Positions 26,596-34,485 of a stretch of 64,000 nucleotides of DNA are shown one piece after another. Position 1 is the stretch's first letter, and every line of letters begins with the position of its first letter. The notes under the pieces are model-generated. The model saw nothing but the letters and a program-made list of their open reading frames with translations, made no database searches and had not been told where the DNA came from. The translations under genes and the position numbers were made by a program. Source of the DNA: Niastella soli (lineage in GTDB: Bacteria > Bacteroidota > Bacteroidia > Chitinophagales > Chitinophagaceae); assembly GCF_017742245.1 (NCBI RefSeq), contig NZ_JAGHKO010000001.1, positions 1,331,061 through 1,395,060 on the forward strand. The letters are read 5' to 3'.

Positions 26596-26618
26596 ACAAA
26601 AAAATGTTTTTCAGTCCA

Positions 26619-26626
26619 CAAAGGTA
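26619..26626 (-). promoter_or_regulatory. SCO1/Fur operon -7 box TACCTTTG
   Basis: CAAAGGTA on the plus strand is an exact TAnnTTTG element on the minus strand, 24 bases from the SCO1 start. Confidence 0.6.
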
Positions 26627-26675
26627 CGTTTACCCATTCCGCCAACCAATGTATTTATTTTATAACGAAACTTTT

Positions 26676-26690
26676 TGCAACTGAGTTGCA
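26676..26690. promoter_or_regulatory. Perfect palindrome TGCAACT-G-AGTTGCA, candidate Fur/Zur-type operator
   Basis: Two 7-bp arms flank one central base, 32 bases before the MerC-like start and 81 before the SCO1 start. Fur-family proteins bind such short palindromes, and a Fur-family gene lies in the divergent unit. The assignment is inference from position and symmetry. Confidence 0.55.
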
Positions 26691-26721
26691 TGCGAGTTGA
26701 TTTACTTCTTATCTTCGAGCC

Positions 26722-27114
26722 ATGAATTTTAGAGTAAACTGGGATGCGATGGGTGTGGCTGCTTCTCTTGCCTGCGCAATCCACTGCGCAATTTTACCAC
26801 TGCTTTTAACCAGTTTGCCTGTTTTAGGCATAAATATCATTGAAAATGAGGCGTTTGAGTATTTCATGATCTTCCTGGCTTTTGGCATCGGCGTTTACTC
26901 CCTTCGCCATGGATATAAGAAACACCACCACAATACCCTCCCCATAATTGTGTTCTCTATTGGTTTTACCGGTTTGATTGCCAAGCAAATATGGCATCAA
27001 TACCAACTATGGATCCTGCCTTTTGCCGTATTACTGATCGTAACGGCCCATTTAATAAATTTCAGGGCTTGCCGGGTACATAACCACGCTCATGAAGACG
27101 ATTGTGACCACTAA
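26722..27114 (+). CDS. MerC-domain membrane protein
   Basis: The 130-residue protein has four membrane segments (about 10-30, 43-63, 72-90 and 94-114) and the MerC-like metal site CAIHCAI near residues 18-24 in the first segment. His-rich patches KKHHHN and the C-terminal HNHAHEDDCDH could bind metal. MerC family proteins take up mercuric or other metal ions; in Bacteroidota such genes often sit by Fur-type regulators. Divergent from the SCO1/Fur operon with a shared control region. Confidence 0.85.
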   Translation: MNFRVNWDAMGVAASLACAIHCAILPLLLTSLPVLGINIIENEAFEYFMIFLAFGIGVYSLRHGYKKHHHNTLPIIVFSIGFTGLIAKQIWHQYQLWILPFAVLLIVTAHLINFRACRVHNHAHEDDCDH

Positions 27115-27195
27115 ATATCTTTCACAGCCTGGGTACTTCCTTTCTTCCGGTACTAAAGATTTTCAAAATAAGAAACATTTGCAGCAGGCATTTGT

Positions 27196-27203
27196 TATTT
27201 TTG
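27196..27203 (+). promoter_or_regulatory. Nfu gene -7 box TATTTTTG
   Basis: An exact TAnnTTTG element 29 bases before the ATG. Confidence 0.5.
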
Positions 27204-27231
27204 TATTCAACTTATTAAAAGAGGAAGTATC

Positions 27232-27828
27232 ATGATCAAAACAGGAAGCCCTGTCATTAGTATTTATACAGAAATGACGCCTAATCCGGAAACAATGAAG
27301 TTTGTTGCCAACAAATTATTGTATCCGGGTAAAAGCATTGATTTTCCGGATTTGGAAAATGCCAAACCTTCCCCTCTGGCTACAGAATTGTTCGGTTTTC
27401 CCTTTATAAGGGCCGTGTTTATTGCCAGCAACTTTGTTACCCTTACAAAAACTGTTGAAACCGATTGGAATGATGTAATTCCAACCATTCGTCAGTTTTT
27501 AAAAGAATATCTGGAAGAAGGAAAAGTGGTGATCAATGAAGATGAAATAGCTACCGTTAAACAGGAAAGCACCAATGTAGTGGCTGCAGACGATGACGAT
27601 GTGGTAAAACGCATTAAAGAGCTGCTGGAAAACTATGTAAAGCCAGCCGTTGAAATGGATGGTGGCGCTATTCAGTTTAAAAGCTACAATGATGGAATTG
27701 TTAACCTGATGTTGCAAGGTTCATGTAGTGGCTGCCCTTCATCCATGATCACTTTAAAGGCAGGTATTGAAGGTATGATGAAGCGAATGATCCCTGAAGT
27801 GAAAGAAGTAGTAGCAGAAGCAGAATAA
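27232..27828 (+). CDS. Nfu-type iron-sulfur scaffold/carrier
   Basis: The 198-residue protein has an N-terminal Nfu_N domain (about 8-95, TPNPETMKFVANK) and a C-terminal NifU-like domain (about 125-195) with the cluster-binding CSGC motif (GSCSGCPSS near 161). It carries a 4Fe-4S cluster to apo-proteins in the cytoplasm. The acidic linker (ADDDD) joins the two domains. A perfect terminator follows. Confidence 0.93.
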   Translation: MIKTGSPVISIYTEMTPNPETMKFVANKLLYPGKSIDFPDLENAKPSPLATELFGFPFIRAVFIASNFVTLTKTVETDWNDVIPTIRQFLKEYLEEGKVVINEDEIATVKQESTNVVAADDDDVVKRIKELLENYVKPAVEMDGGAIQFKSYNDGIVNLMLQGSCSGCPSSMITLKAGIEGMMKRMIPEVKEVVAEAE

Positions 27829-27860
27829 TACTACGTTTACAATATTTCAAAAGCTTGTGG

Positions 27861-27888
27861 ACCTTCCCCAATGGGGAAGGTTTTTTTT
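27861..27888 (+). terminator. Terminator after the Nfu gene
   Basis: ACCTTCCCC / GGGGAAGGT with a 3-nt loop, then seven T. Confidence 0.92.
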
Positions 27889-27994
27889 GCGCGTACACTA
27901 CCCTATAAAGAAGGGATAAACGATTTCACCGGTAAATGGCATACAACTTGGTTGTGTTAAGAGAATGCAGTATATTCAGTAAAACAGCAGGTTT

Positions 27995-28519
27995 ATGACC
28001 TTTCTGTATATTTTGGGCATAGTAGTGGTGGTGATAGTGCTCCTGCTGATCATCGCCCTGTTTTTACCAGATGGGTACTTCATTGAGAAATCAGCCATCA
28101 TTAAAAAGCCATGCGAATTTGTTATGGATAAAGTGGCCGACTTCCATAACTATATTCAATGGAACCCCTGGGGGCAAAAAAGCGATAAAAATGACAGCAA
28201 CATCACCGGTTTATCAAAAAGGCCCGGCCACAAATATTCATGGAAAGGAAGCACCCGGGGCGCAGGCAGCCTAACCCTGCGGGATATAGACGAACGTCAT
28301 CTTCACTTTGATCTTGAATTCATAAAACCCGTAAGGACCACCGCCCACGATAACTGGCTTTTTGAAGACTGGGGTATCGATGAAACAAAAGTAACCTGGC
28401 AGAATTTTGGCGCATTGCCTTATCCCGTGGGTCGTTTAAAGGGCTATATGTTTCACAAAAACCTCAATCGCCAGTTTACCGAAGGAATTAAGAACCTCAA
28501 AAAGCTCTGCGAAAGATAG
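27995..28519 (+). CDS. SRPBCC (START-like) family membrane-anchored protein
   Basis: The 174-residue protein has one N-terminal membrane segment (about 3-27, rich in Val/Ile/Leu) and a SRPBCC ligand-binding fold (about 35-170): SAIIKKPCEFVMDKVADF, YIQWNPW, DIDERHLHFDLEF, VTWQNFGALPYPVGRL. The fold usually holds a hydrophobic ligand. No function is known for this member. Convergent with the short-chain dehydrogenase gene. Confidence 0.85.
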   Translation: MTFLYILGIVVVVIVLLLIIALFLPDGYFIEKSAIIKKPCEFVMDKVADFHNYIQWNPWGQKSDKNDSNITGLSKRPGHKYSWKGSTRGAGSLTLRDIDERHLHFDLEFIKPVRTTAHDNWLFEDWGIDETKVTWQNFGALPYPVGRLKGYMFHKNLNRQFTEGIKNLKKLCER

Positions 28520-28527
28520 GCCTTGCC

Positions 28528-29328
28528 TTAATGTGGTACAGCCTTTTTAAATACATTGATGGCCATTGTTGGGAACAACCGCATTAAATGGATAGCCATC
28601 CATTCCTGGGAGAAAGGCCGGCCCACATATTTTTCATACTTCCCTTTTTGTATCGCTTTCAATATCTGTTGTGCCGTTTTATCGGGCGGAAAACCATTTC
28701 CAATATTTTTACCCAGCTCATTCAATTTCTCGCCAGAAGCCGTAACCGCATTTAAGGAGACCTGCGTGCGGATATAACCCGGCATTATCAGGGTCACATT
28801 TATATTATCCTGCCAAACCTCAGCCCGCAGGCAATCGAAATAGCCATGAAGGGCATGCTTGGCCGCCGCATAAGCTGAGCGCATAGGCGTTCCTATTTTA
28901 CCCATCACGCTGCTGATGGCCACTATATGGCCTGATCTGCGTTGCAACATATGAGGTAATAACAACCGGGTCAGTTCTATATAGCTGAAATAATCAACCT
29001 CCATTACCTTGCGTTGCACGGCGGACAACGTGTCTTTTGCCGTACCACGGTTACTAATACCGCCATTATGGATCATTACATCTATTTGTGCAAAGGCGCC
29101 AATAGCCTCCTGTACTTTTGCAGGAAAGGTAGCCGGGGCTTCCAGATCGAGCGGAAGCACATACACATTCGAGGTACCCGCCTGTTGTTGCACACGCTTC
29201 AATTCTTCCTCGCGCCGGGCTGAAACAATAACTTTAGCACCTTGTTTTACCAGTTCATAGGTAAGCGCTTCCCCAATTCCTGAAGAGGCGCCGGTGATCC
29301 AAACGGTCTTATTTGTAAAATAGCTCAA
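28528..29328 (-). CDS. Short-chain dehydrogenase/reductase (SDR)
   Basis: The 266-residue oxidoreductase has the classical SDR layout: nucleotide-binding TGASSGIG (residues 12-19), NAG-type loop HNGG near 92, catalytic Ser in AISSVMG near 142 and YAAAKH (Tyr-x-x-x-Lys) near 154. It uses NAD(P)H to reduce an unknown carbonyl substrate. The C-terminus (MRLFPTMAINVFKKAVPH) suggests membrane association as in dhs-type members. Single gene. Confidence 0.93.
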   Translation of the reverse strand: MSYFTNKTVWITGASSGIGEALTYELVKQGAKVIVSARREEELKRVQQQAGTSNVYVLPLDLEAPATFPAKVQEAIGAFAQIDVMIHNGGISNRGTAKDTLSAVQRKVMEVDYFSYIELTRLLLPHMLQRRSGHIVAISSVMGKIGTPMRSAYAAAKHALHGYFDCLRAEVWQDNINVTLIMPGYIRTQVSLNAVTASGEKLNELGKNIGNGFPPDKTAQQILKAIQKGKYEKYVGRPFSQEWMAIHLMRLFPTMAINVFKKAVPH

Positions 29329-29439
29329 TGGGTAAGTATTTATTGGCCAAATATCGGGAAACCGGTTTGAAATTGAAAACGAAGAAATTGGACGCCGGTC
29401 ATTATATCTTCAATAGAATTATCTTGCATTTTTTATATC

Positions 29440-30075
29440 ATGACGTACGATGAAATCATAAAGCAATTTGTGGAAGGAATTCGCAACACCACATTGCTTG
29501 AATATATTGCCGTTTTTTCGGGCATTGCAAGTGTATGGTTTTCCAGAATTGAGAACATTTGGGTATATCCTGTTGGACTCATAAGCACAATTATTTATAT
29601 CTTCCTGAGTATCCAGGGCCACCTTTTTGGCGAAGCAAGTGTGAACCTGTATTATACCATCATGAGCGTGTATGGGTGGGCACTGTGGTTGAAAAAAGAC
29701 AAGGAGCAACACTATGTGGTTACCGTACAGTTTTCAAGCAGGCGTGAATGGGTACAACAATTATTATTCTGTGCGTTTTTCTACATCGCCATTTTCAGTG
29801 CCTTAACCTGGTTAAAAAATGCATTCAATGCAGCTACCATACCCTGGGCAGACGCCTTTGCCTCCTCCACCGCCTTCACCGGCATGTGGCTGATGGCCAA
29901 AAAGAAGGTGGAAAGCTGGTTCTGGTGGATAGTTACCAACATTGCCTCCATACCGTTATACTTCGTTAAACAGTATGTATTCACCAGCGTCTTTTACTTT
30001 ATCCTGTTTGTAATGGCGGTATTTGGTTTATTGGAATGGATGAAACGTGCCCGGAATTTGCAAGCTAATATATAA
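29440..30075 (+). CDS. pnuC: Nicotinamide mononucleotide/riboside transporter PnuC
   Basis: The 211-residue membrane protein has about seven segments and PnuC signatures: YIAVFSGIASVWFSRIENIWVYP-like N-terminal region, LYYTIMSVYGWALW near 70-83 and a GMWLMAKKKVESWFWWI stretch near 146. PnuC imports nicotinamide riboside by facilitated diffusion, trapped by phosphorylation. The next gene, 2 bases downstream, is the matching NadR-like kinase, so the pair forms a salvage operon. Confidence 0.93.
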   Translation: MTYDEIIKQFVEGIRNTTLLEYIAVFSGIASVWFSRIENIWVYPVGLISTIIYIFLSIQGHLFGEASVNLYYTIMSVYGWALWLKKDKEQHYVVTVQFSSRREWVQQLLFCAFFYIAIFSALTWLKNAFNAATIPWADAFASSTAFTGMWLMAKKKVESWFWWIVTNIASIPLYFVKQYVFTSVFYFILFVMAVFGLLEWMKRARNLQANI

Positions 30076-30077
30076 GA

Positions 30078-30605
30078 ATGAAAAAGGTAGTTGTCATAGG
30101 CCCTGAATCTACAGGAAAAAGCACTTTATGTGAACAGCTGGCCAAATATTATAACAGCAGTTGGGTGCCTGAGTATGCCCGGGAATACCTCACTGTTCAT
30201 GGGATGAACTATACCTATGACGACCTGCTCACTATTGCCAAAGGTCAGGTAGCACTGGAAGAAAGCTATATCGAAAAAGCGAAAGATGCAAAATTGCTTT
30301 TTATTGACACCGATCAGTATGTAATGCAAGTATGGGGTGAATTTGTATTTGGGAAATGTCATCAGTGGACACTCGATCAGATTACTAAAAGAAAATATGA
30401 CTTATACCTTTTATGCAACATAGATCTTCCATGGGCTTATGATGTATTACGTGAATACCCCGACCCCGGTCCCCGCACAGAGTTGTACAATATATACCGG
30501 AATATCCTTCTTAACCAACCGGTTCCCTGGGTAGAGATCTCAGGCAATTATGATGAACGGTTCCAAAAAGCCCTCAAAGCGGTTGATGATTTATTTATAG
30601 CGTAA
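30078..30605 (+). CDS. NadR-like nicotinamide riboside kinase (AAA ATPase)
   Basis: The 175-residue protein has P-loop GPESTGKST (residues 8-16), then WVPEYAREYL near 31-40, FIDTDQYV near 76-83 and GPRTELYNIYR, the pattern of the C-terminal kinase domain of NadR. It phosphorylates imported nicotinamide riboside, driving uptake through PnuC. It lacks the adenylyltransferase and repressor domains of E. coli NadR. It is co-transcribed with pnuC with a 2-base spacer. Confidence 0.88.
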   Translation: MKKVVVIGPESTGKSTLCEQLAKYYNSSWVPEYAREYLTVHGMNYTYDDLLTIAKGQVALEESYIEKAKDAKLLFIDTDQYVMQVWGEFVFGKCHQWTLDQITKRKYDLYLLCNIDLPWAYDVLREYPDPGPRTELYNIYRNILLNQPVPWVEISGNYDERFQKALKAVDDLFIA

Positions 30606-30638
30606 AACTCTTTTAATAATTGTTATGTTGTAGCAGGT

Positions 30639-32312
30639 ATGCGAAACGTGCTGCAAAAACATCATCGACTGTTGTTTTATGTAGGGTGGGTTTTAATAAG
30701 TATTGTTCAGGCTGCTTCCACAGAACTATTCGATGACGAGGCCTATTACTGGGTGTATTCCCGCTTTATGGATTGGGGTTACTTTGATCATCCTCCCATG
30801 GTCGCTGCATTGATAAAAGCAGGCTATGCAATTTTTCAAAATGAGTTAGGGGTTCGCATTTTTATTTTACTACTGAATACTGCCACCATTTTTTTTGTAC
30901 ATCAACTAACCTGTAAAAAAGACGACCGGTTGTTTTATGCCGTAACCCTTTCTATAGCAGTAGCACAAATTGGTGGTATACTGGCAGTTCCTGATATACC
31001 ATTGCTGTTTTTTGTAGTCCTCTACTTTTGGTTGTACCAACGCTTTCTACAAAAGACCAATATTACCAACTCCCTGCTATTAGGCATGGGCATGGCCTGT
31101 TTGTTATACAGTAAATATCATGGCGTGTTGGTGATTGGGTTGGTGTTATTGTCGAACCTGAAACTACTGACCAACAAGTATACCTATTTGGCAGGAGCTA
31201 TTTGCCTCGTTTTATTTGCACCTCACCTGTACTGGCAGTACATTCATAATTTTCCCTCTGTCCAATATCACCTGTTCGAAAGAAATGCCTCCAGTTACAA
31301 ATTTGCTTTCACTACTGAATATATATTTGGGCAAATAGGTTTTGCCGGACCCGTAATTGGCTGGTTGTTATTGTGGGCAGCATTCCTATACCGGCCTTTG
31401 TCTGCAGTGGAGCGGGCAATGAAATATTCATTAGTGGGGATATACCTTGCCTTTTTAATAAGCACGTACAAAGGAAGGGTAGAAGCCAATTGGACCGTAG
31501 CTGCATTCATTCCTTTAATTGTTCTAAGTCATAGATACCTGGTGCAGCATTATCAATGGCAAAAATGGATTTATAGAAGTATCCCTGTTTCCTTATTGTT
31601 TGTTTTAGCCATCCGACTGTATCTGATGGCCTGGTTCCCCCCTGTTTCGTGGATAAAGCGCACCGAATTTCATGGTAACAGGAAATGGACAACCGAGATG
31701 CACAGGCGGGCGGGCAATTTGCCCGTGGTGTTTATAGATACTTACCAACGGGCATCAAAGTATTGGTTTTATACAGGCATCCCTGCTTTCTCGCTGAACT
31801 CAGCGCATTATCGCCGCAATAATTTTAATATGTGGCCCATTGAAGATTCATTGATCGGTAAAACCGTGTATATGGATGTGCCAGATAACAATGCTTATTT
31901 TAAGCAGGTGGCAAAACCACATGACTGGCCTTTTCCTAACGACGGTATACAAAATGGTTACTATTCTTTTTCGAGGGTATTGTTTACTAAAATCAAATGT
32001 GCCGAATTAAAGCCCCATTCCCTTCAGATCCATACAAACATTACTATCCCGGAACACTATCTGCCCTTGTTTCAACAACCAGCTTATAGTGAAACGCCTA
32101 TCTGGTTAGTGTTGTATGTTGATGGCGATGTGCATGCTTTTATCAAAACGGGCACCCTTGTTAAACAATTAAGGGGCAGCCAGCTTACGTTGCCGGTTAC
32201 TATTCCTGATCATATAGCTAAAGGCGAATACACGGCCCGTCTCTGCATCGGTACGGTTATACCAGGCTTTCCAACCATCAACAGCACCGAGTTTGAGTTA
32301 AATATGCAATAA
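30639..32312 (+). CDS. GT39-family (PMT/ArnT-like) membrane glycosyltransferase
   Basis: The 557-residue protein has about ten membrane segments up to residue 350 and a soluble C-terminal domain. The first loop holds the acidic DDEAYYWVYSRF (about 29-40) and FDHPPMVAALIK, typical of family 39 enzymes that use lipid-phosphate sugar donors on the outer face of the inner membrane. The acceptor is unknown. The stop codon is immediately followed by the convergent mtgA stop with no gap. Confidence 0.87.
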   Translation: MRNVLQKHHRLLFYVGWVLISIVQAASTELFDDEAYYWVYSRFMDWGYFDHPPMVAALIKAGYAIFQNELGVRIFILLLNTATIFFVHQLTCKKDDRLFYAVTLSIAVAQIGGILAVPDIPLLFFVVLYFWLYQRFLQKTNITNSLLLGMGMACLLYSKYHGVLVIGLVLLSNLKLLTNKYTYLAGAICLVLFAPHLYWQYIHNFPSVQYHLFERNASSYKFAFTTEYIFGQIGFAGPVIGWLLLWAAFLYRPLSAVERAMKYSLVGIYLAFLISTYKGRVEANWTVAAFIPLIVLSHRYLVQHYQWQKWIYRSIPVSLLFVLAIRLYLMAWFPPVSWIKRTEFHGNRKWTTEMHRRAGNLPVVFIDTYQRASKYWFYTGIPAFSLNSAHYRRNNFNMWPIEDSLIGKTVYMDVPDNNAYFKQVAKPHDWPFPNDGIQNGYYSFSRVLFTKIKCAELKPHSLQIHTNITIPEHYLPLFQQPAYSETPIWLVLYVDGDVHAFIKTGTLVKQLRGSQLTLPVTIPDHIAKGEYTARLCIGTVIPGFPTINSTEFELNMQ

Positions 32313-33017
32313 CTATTGGAGTAATTTTTGAATATCGGGGTCATTTTGCAGGAAAACCATTTGACGCATTACCCAGGGGTAACGGTTAGCTACATAGTGC
32401 GACAATGGCTTAACTGTATACTTCTTTGGGTTGGGCATACAGGAGGCAATCATGGCAGCTTCCGCCCGGGTAAGTCGCTTGGCTGGTTTCTTAAAATAAT
32501 TCTGTGCAGCGGCTTCAATGCCAAAAATACCAGGTCCCATTTCAGAAACGTTGAGGTACATTTCCATGATGCGGCTCTTACCCCAGATCAGTTCGATCAT
32601 AAATGTAAAATACACTTCCATGCCTTTGCGGAACCAGCTGCGGCCCTGCCACAGGAAAACATTTTTGGCTACCTGCTGACTGATGGTAGAAGCGCCTTTT
32701 ACGCGATTAGGCTTTTTCTTATTGTACTCCATTGCCTTGTTTATGCTTTTCCAGTCGAACCCATTGTGATCAGGGAACAACTGGTCTTCTGCCGCAATAA
32801 ATGATAAGCGGGCATACGAGGACATATCTTTCATGGGAACATAATCGCGTTTCAGGCCATAGCCACTGAACAAGCTACCCAACTGAGTAAGGGTAAATGG
32901 CGGGTCAACCCACCTTAGGAGGAGAATATAGAATAACTGGAATATGAAAAGAAAGAGGAAAGTCCATTTAATAATACGCCAAATCTTACGGGCTTTTTCT
33001 TTCACTTTAGTTGACAT
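32313..33017 (-). CDS. mtgA: Monofunctional peptidoglycan glycosyltransferase
   Basis: The 234-residue protein has one membrane anchor (about 14-34) and a family 51 transglycosylase domain (about 65-220): AAEDQLFPDHNGFDW (catalytic Glu), GASTISQQVAKNVFLW, KSRIMEMYLNVSEMG and AAQNYFKKPAKRLTRAEAAM. It polymerises lipid II into glycan strands without a transpeptidase domain. A TATCTTTG promoter word lies 24 bases upstream. Confidence 0.95.
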   Translation of the reverse strand: MSTKVKEKARKIWRIIKWTFLFLFIFQLFYILLLRWVDPPFTLTQLGSLFSGYGLKRDYVPMKDMSSYARLSFIAAEDQLFPDHNGFDWKSINKAMEYNKKKPNRVKGASTISQQVAKNVFLWQGRSWFRKGMEVYFTFMIELIWGKSRIMEMYLNVSEMGPGIFGIEAAAQNYFKKPAKRLTRAEAAMIASCMPNPKKYTVKPLSHYVANRYPWVMRQMVFLQNDPDIQKLLQ

Positions 33018-33040
33018 GAGTAAGGAACTGCTTTGGCTTG

Positions 33041-33048
33041 CAAAGATA
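33041..33048 (-). promoter_or_regulatory. mtgA -7 box TATCTTTG
   Basis: CAAAGATA on the plus strand is an exact TAnnTTTG element in minus orientation, 24 bases from the ATG. Confidence 0.55.
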
Positions 33049-33097
33049 CAATTTTGATTGCTGTTCCCTTAACGTTGTATAGGGTGACTATATTTTC

Positions 33098-33673
33098 CTA
33101 TCGTGAATTTTTCACATATACTACTTTATATTTTCCGCCGGCCTTATCGGCTTTATTCTGAAAATAAGTGATGGCAAACCCCGTAGCAGCAACGCCGGCA
33201 GCAATGGCCAGGGGCACCATTTTATTATCGGCTGAAATAGATTCCTTTCTGTAAGCGGTATTCACCAATTCCAGTACAATAAACCCAATTCCACCGATCT
33301 TCATCAACTTGGGAATGGTCACTTCAGCAAACCCTCTTTTCCGGCCCCAGGTATAATCGCCGGTATAATGAAAAGTTTTTATCTCGCGATAATCTACTCC
33401 TACAGTATATGACACCGTATCGAGTGTAGTACCAAATTCGGTTCCTACCAACTGACGCTGCTGTTGCAGAAAGATCACCGAGTCGTGCCTGATCTCTTTA
33501 ACAAAACCATTTATAGCAAATCCATTATATGTAGTTGCCGAAATAAAAGCGCCGGGATAATACGTTTTTAACGTTCGGTTATTTCGCTTTTTTAAAACAA
33601 TAAAATCGGAGGTTTGGGAAAAGGAAACTTCTGCTACAGATACCAGTAATATTATAAGTAGAGTTTGCTTCAT
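33098..33673 (-). CDS. Secreted/membrane hypothetical protein
   Basis: The 191-residue protein has a signal peptide (MKQTLLIILLVSVAEVSFSQ). Residues about 25-115 are beta-rich (TLKTYYPGAFISATT, VSYTVGVDYREIKTFHY). Two hydrophobic stretches follow near 125-140 and 152-168, so it may be membrane associated. No family is recognised. It is followed by mtgA in the same direction with an 80-base gap. Confidence 0.75.
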   Translation of the reverse strand: MKQTLLIILLVSVAEVSFSQTSDFIVLKKRNNRTLKTYYPGAFISATTYNGFAINGFVKEIRHDSVIFLQQQRQLVGTEFGTTLDTVSYTVGVDYREIKTFHYTGDYTWGRKRGFAEVTIPKLMKIGGIGFIVLELVNTAYRKESISADNKMVPLAIAAGVAATGFAITYFQNKADKAGGKYKVVYVKNSR

Positions 33674-33752
33674 GCGGTAACAAGTTACACAGGGCCTTTT
33701 TGTTATTTCACTAATGATTTGTTAAAGGCTAAAGCAAGAACAGTTACCCCAA

Positions 33753-34391
33753 TTAATGGTTCATGATCTTGAAAAAAGACGCGTAAAAAAGCGCTATGCC
33801 AAAACCGCCCAGGATAATACCTGAGATCTTGTTTATTATGGAAATGTTATGCAGGGTAAGCTTGCTGCGTAGTTTCCCGGCCAGCATTACTTTTAAGATA
33901 TCTGCAGCAATGTTAAGCGCGAGACAAACGGAGAAGGTGATCAGACGCTGGCTTAAGCTACCCCCTTGAAAGGCAGAGGCTGTTGTAAGCCAAAATATAA
34001 ATACACTGGGGTTGAGCGTATTCAGAAAAAAACCGCTCGACATGATCTTGAATATATCCCGCTTGCGAAATTTTATAGCATTGCCATCGGCATCGGTGCG
34101 CAGGGTAACCTTTTTAAAGAACAAATAATATACGCCCATTCCAAACAGGAATGCACTGCCTAAATAACCAATTACATTTGAATATTCTGCCAGTAAAGTG
34201 GCCACCAGGGCCGAAAAAACATTACTTATAACTACCAGCACAATATCACTTAACCATACACCCGCTACAAAGCTTAACCCACCGGTGTGCCCGTTGTTTA
34301 TACTTTGCTTTATAATAGTAAATATGACGGGTCCTACAGAGAGCGCAAGAATACATCCTAGCGTTAACCCACTAATTATGGCTTGCCACAT
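33753..34391 (-). CDS. LysE/RhtB-family amino-acid exporter
   Basis: The 212-residue protein has six membrane segments. Family signatures are GLTLGCILALSVGPVIFTII near 8-27 (with the GP motif), then GGLSFVAGVWLSDIVLV near 37 and FFLNTLNPSVFIFWLTTAS near 121-139. LysE family proteins export amino acids or other small metabolites. The substrate is unknown. Single gene. Confidence 0.9.
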   Translation of the reverse strand: MWQAIISGLTLGCILALSVGPVIFTIIKQSINNGHTGGLSFVAGVWLSDIVLVVISNVFSALVATLLAEYSNVIGYLGSAFLFGMGVYYLFFKKVTLRTDADGNAIKFRKRDIFKIMSSGFFLNTLNPSVFIFWLTTASAFQGGSLSQRLITFSVCLALNIAADILKVMLAGKLRSKLTLHNISIINKISGIILGGFGIALFYASFFKIMNH

Positions 34392-34485
34392 GCTTATATC
34401 CTTATAGATACTCCAATTTTATTATACGTGTACGCAAGGTAGGAAATCATATCGGGGATTCCGAGCGCGTAGACATTTCAGGCTG

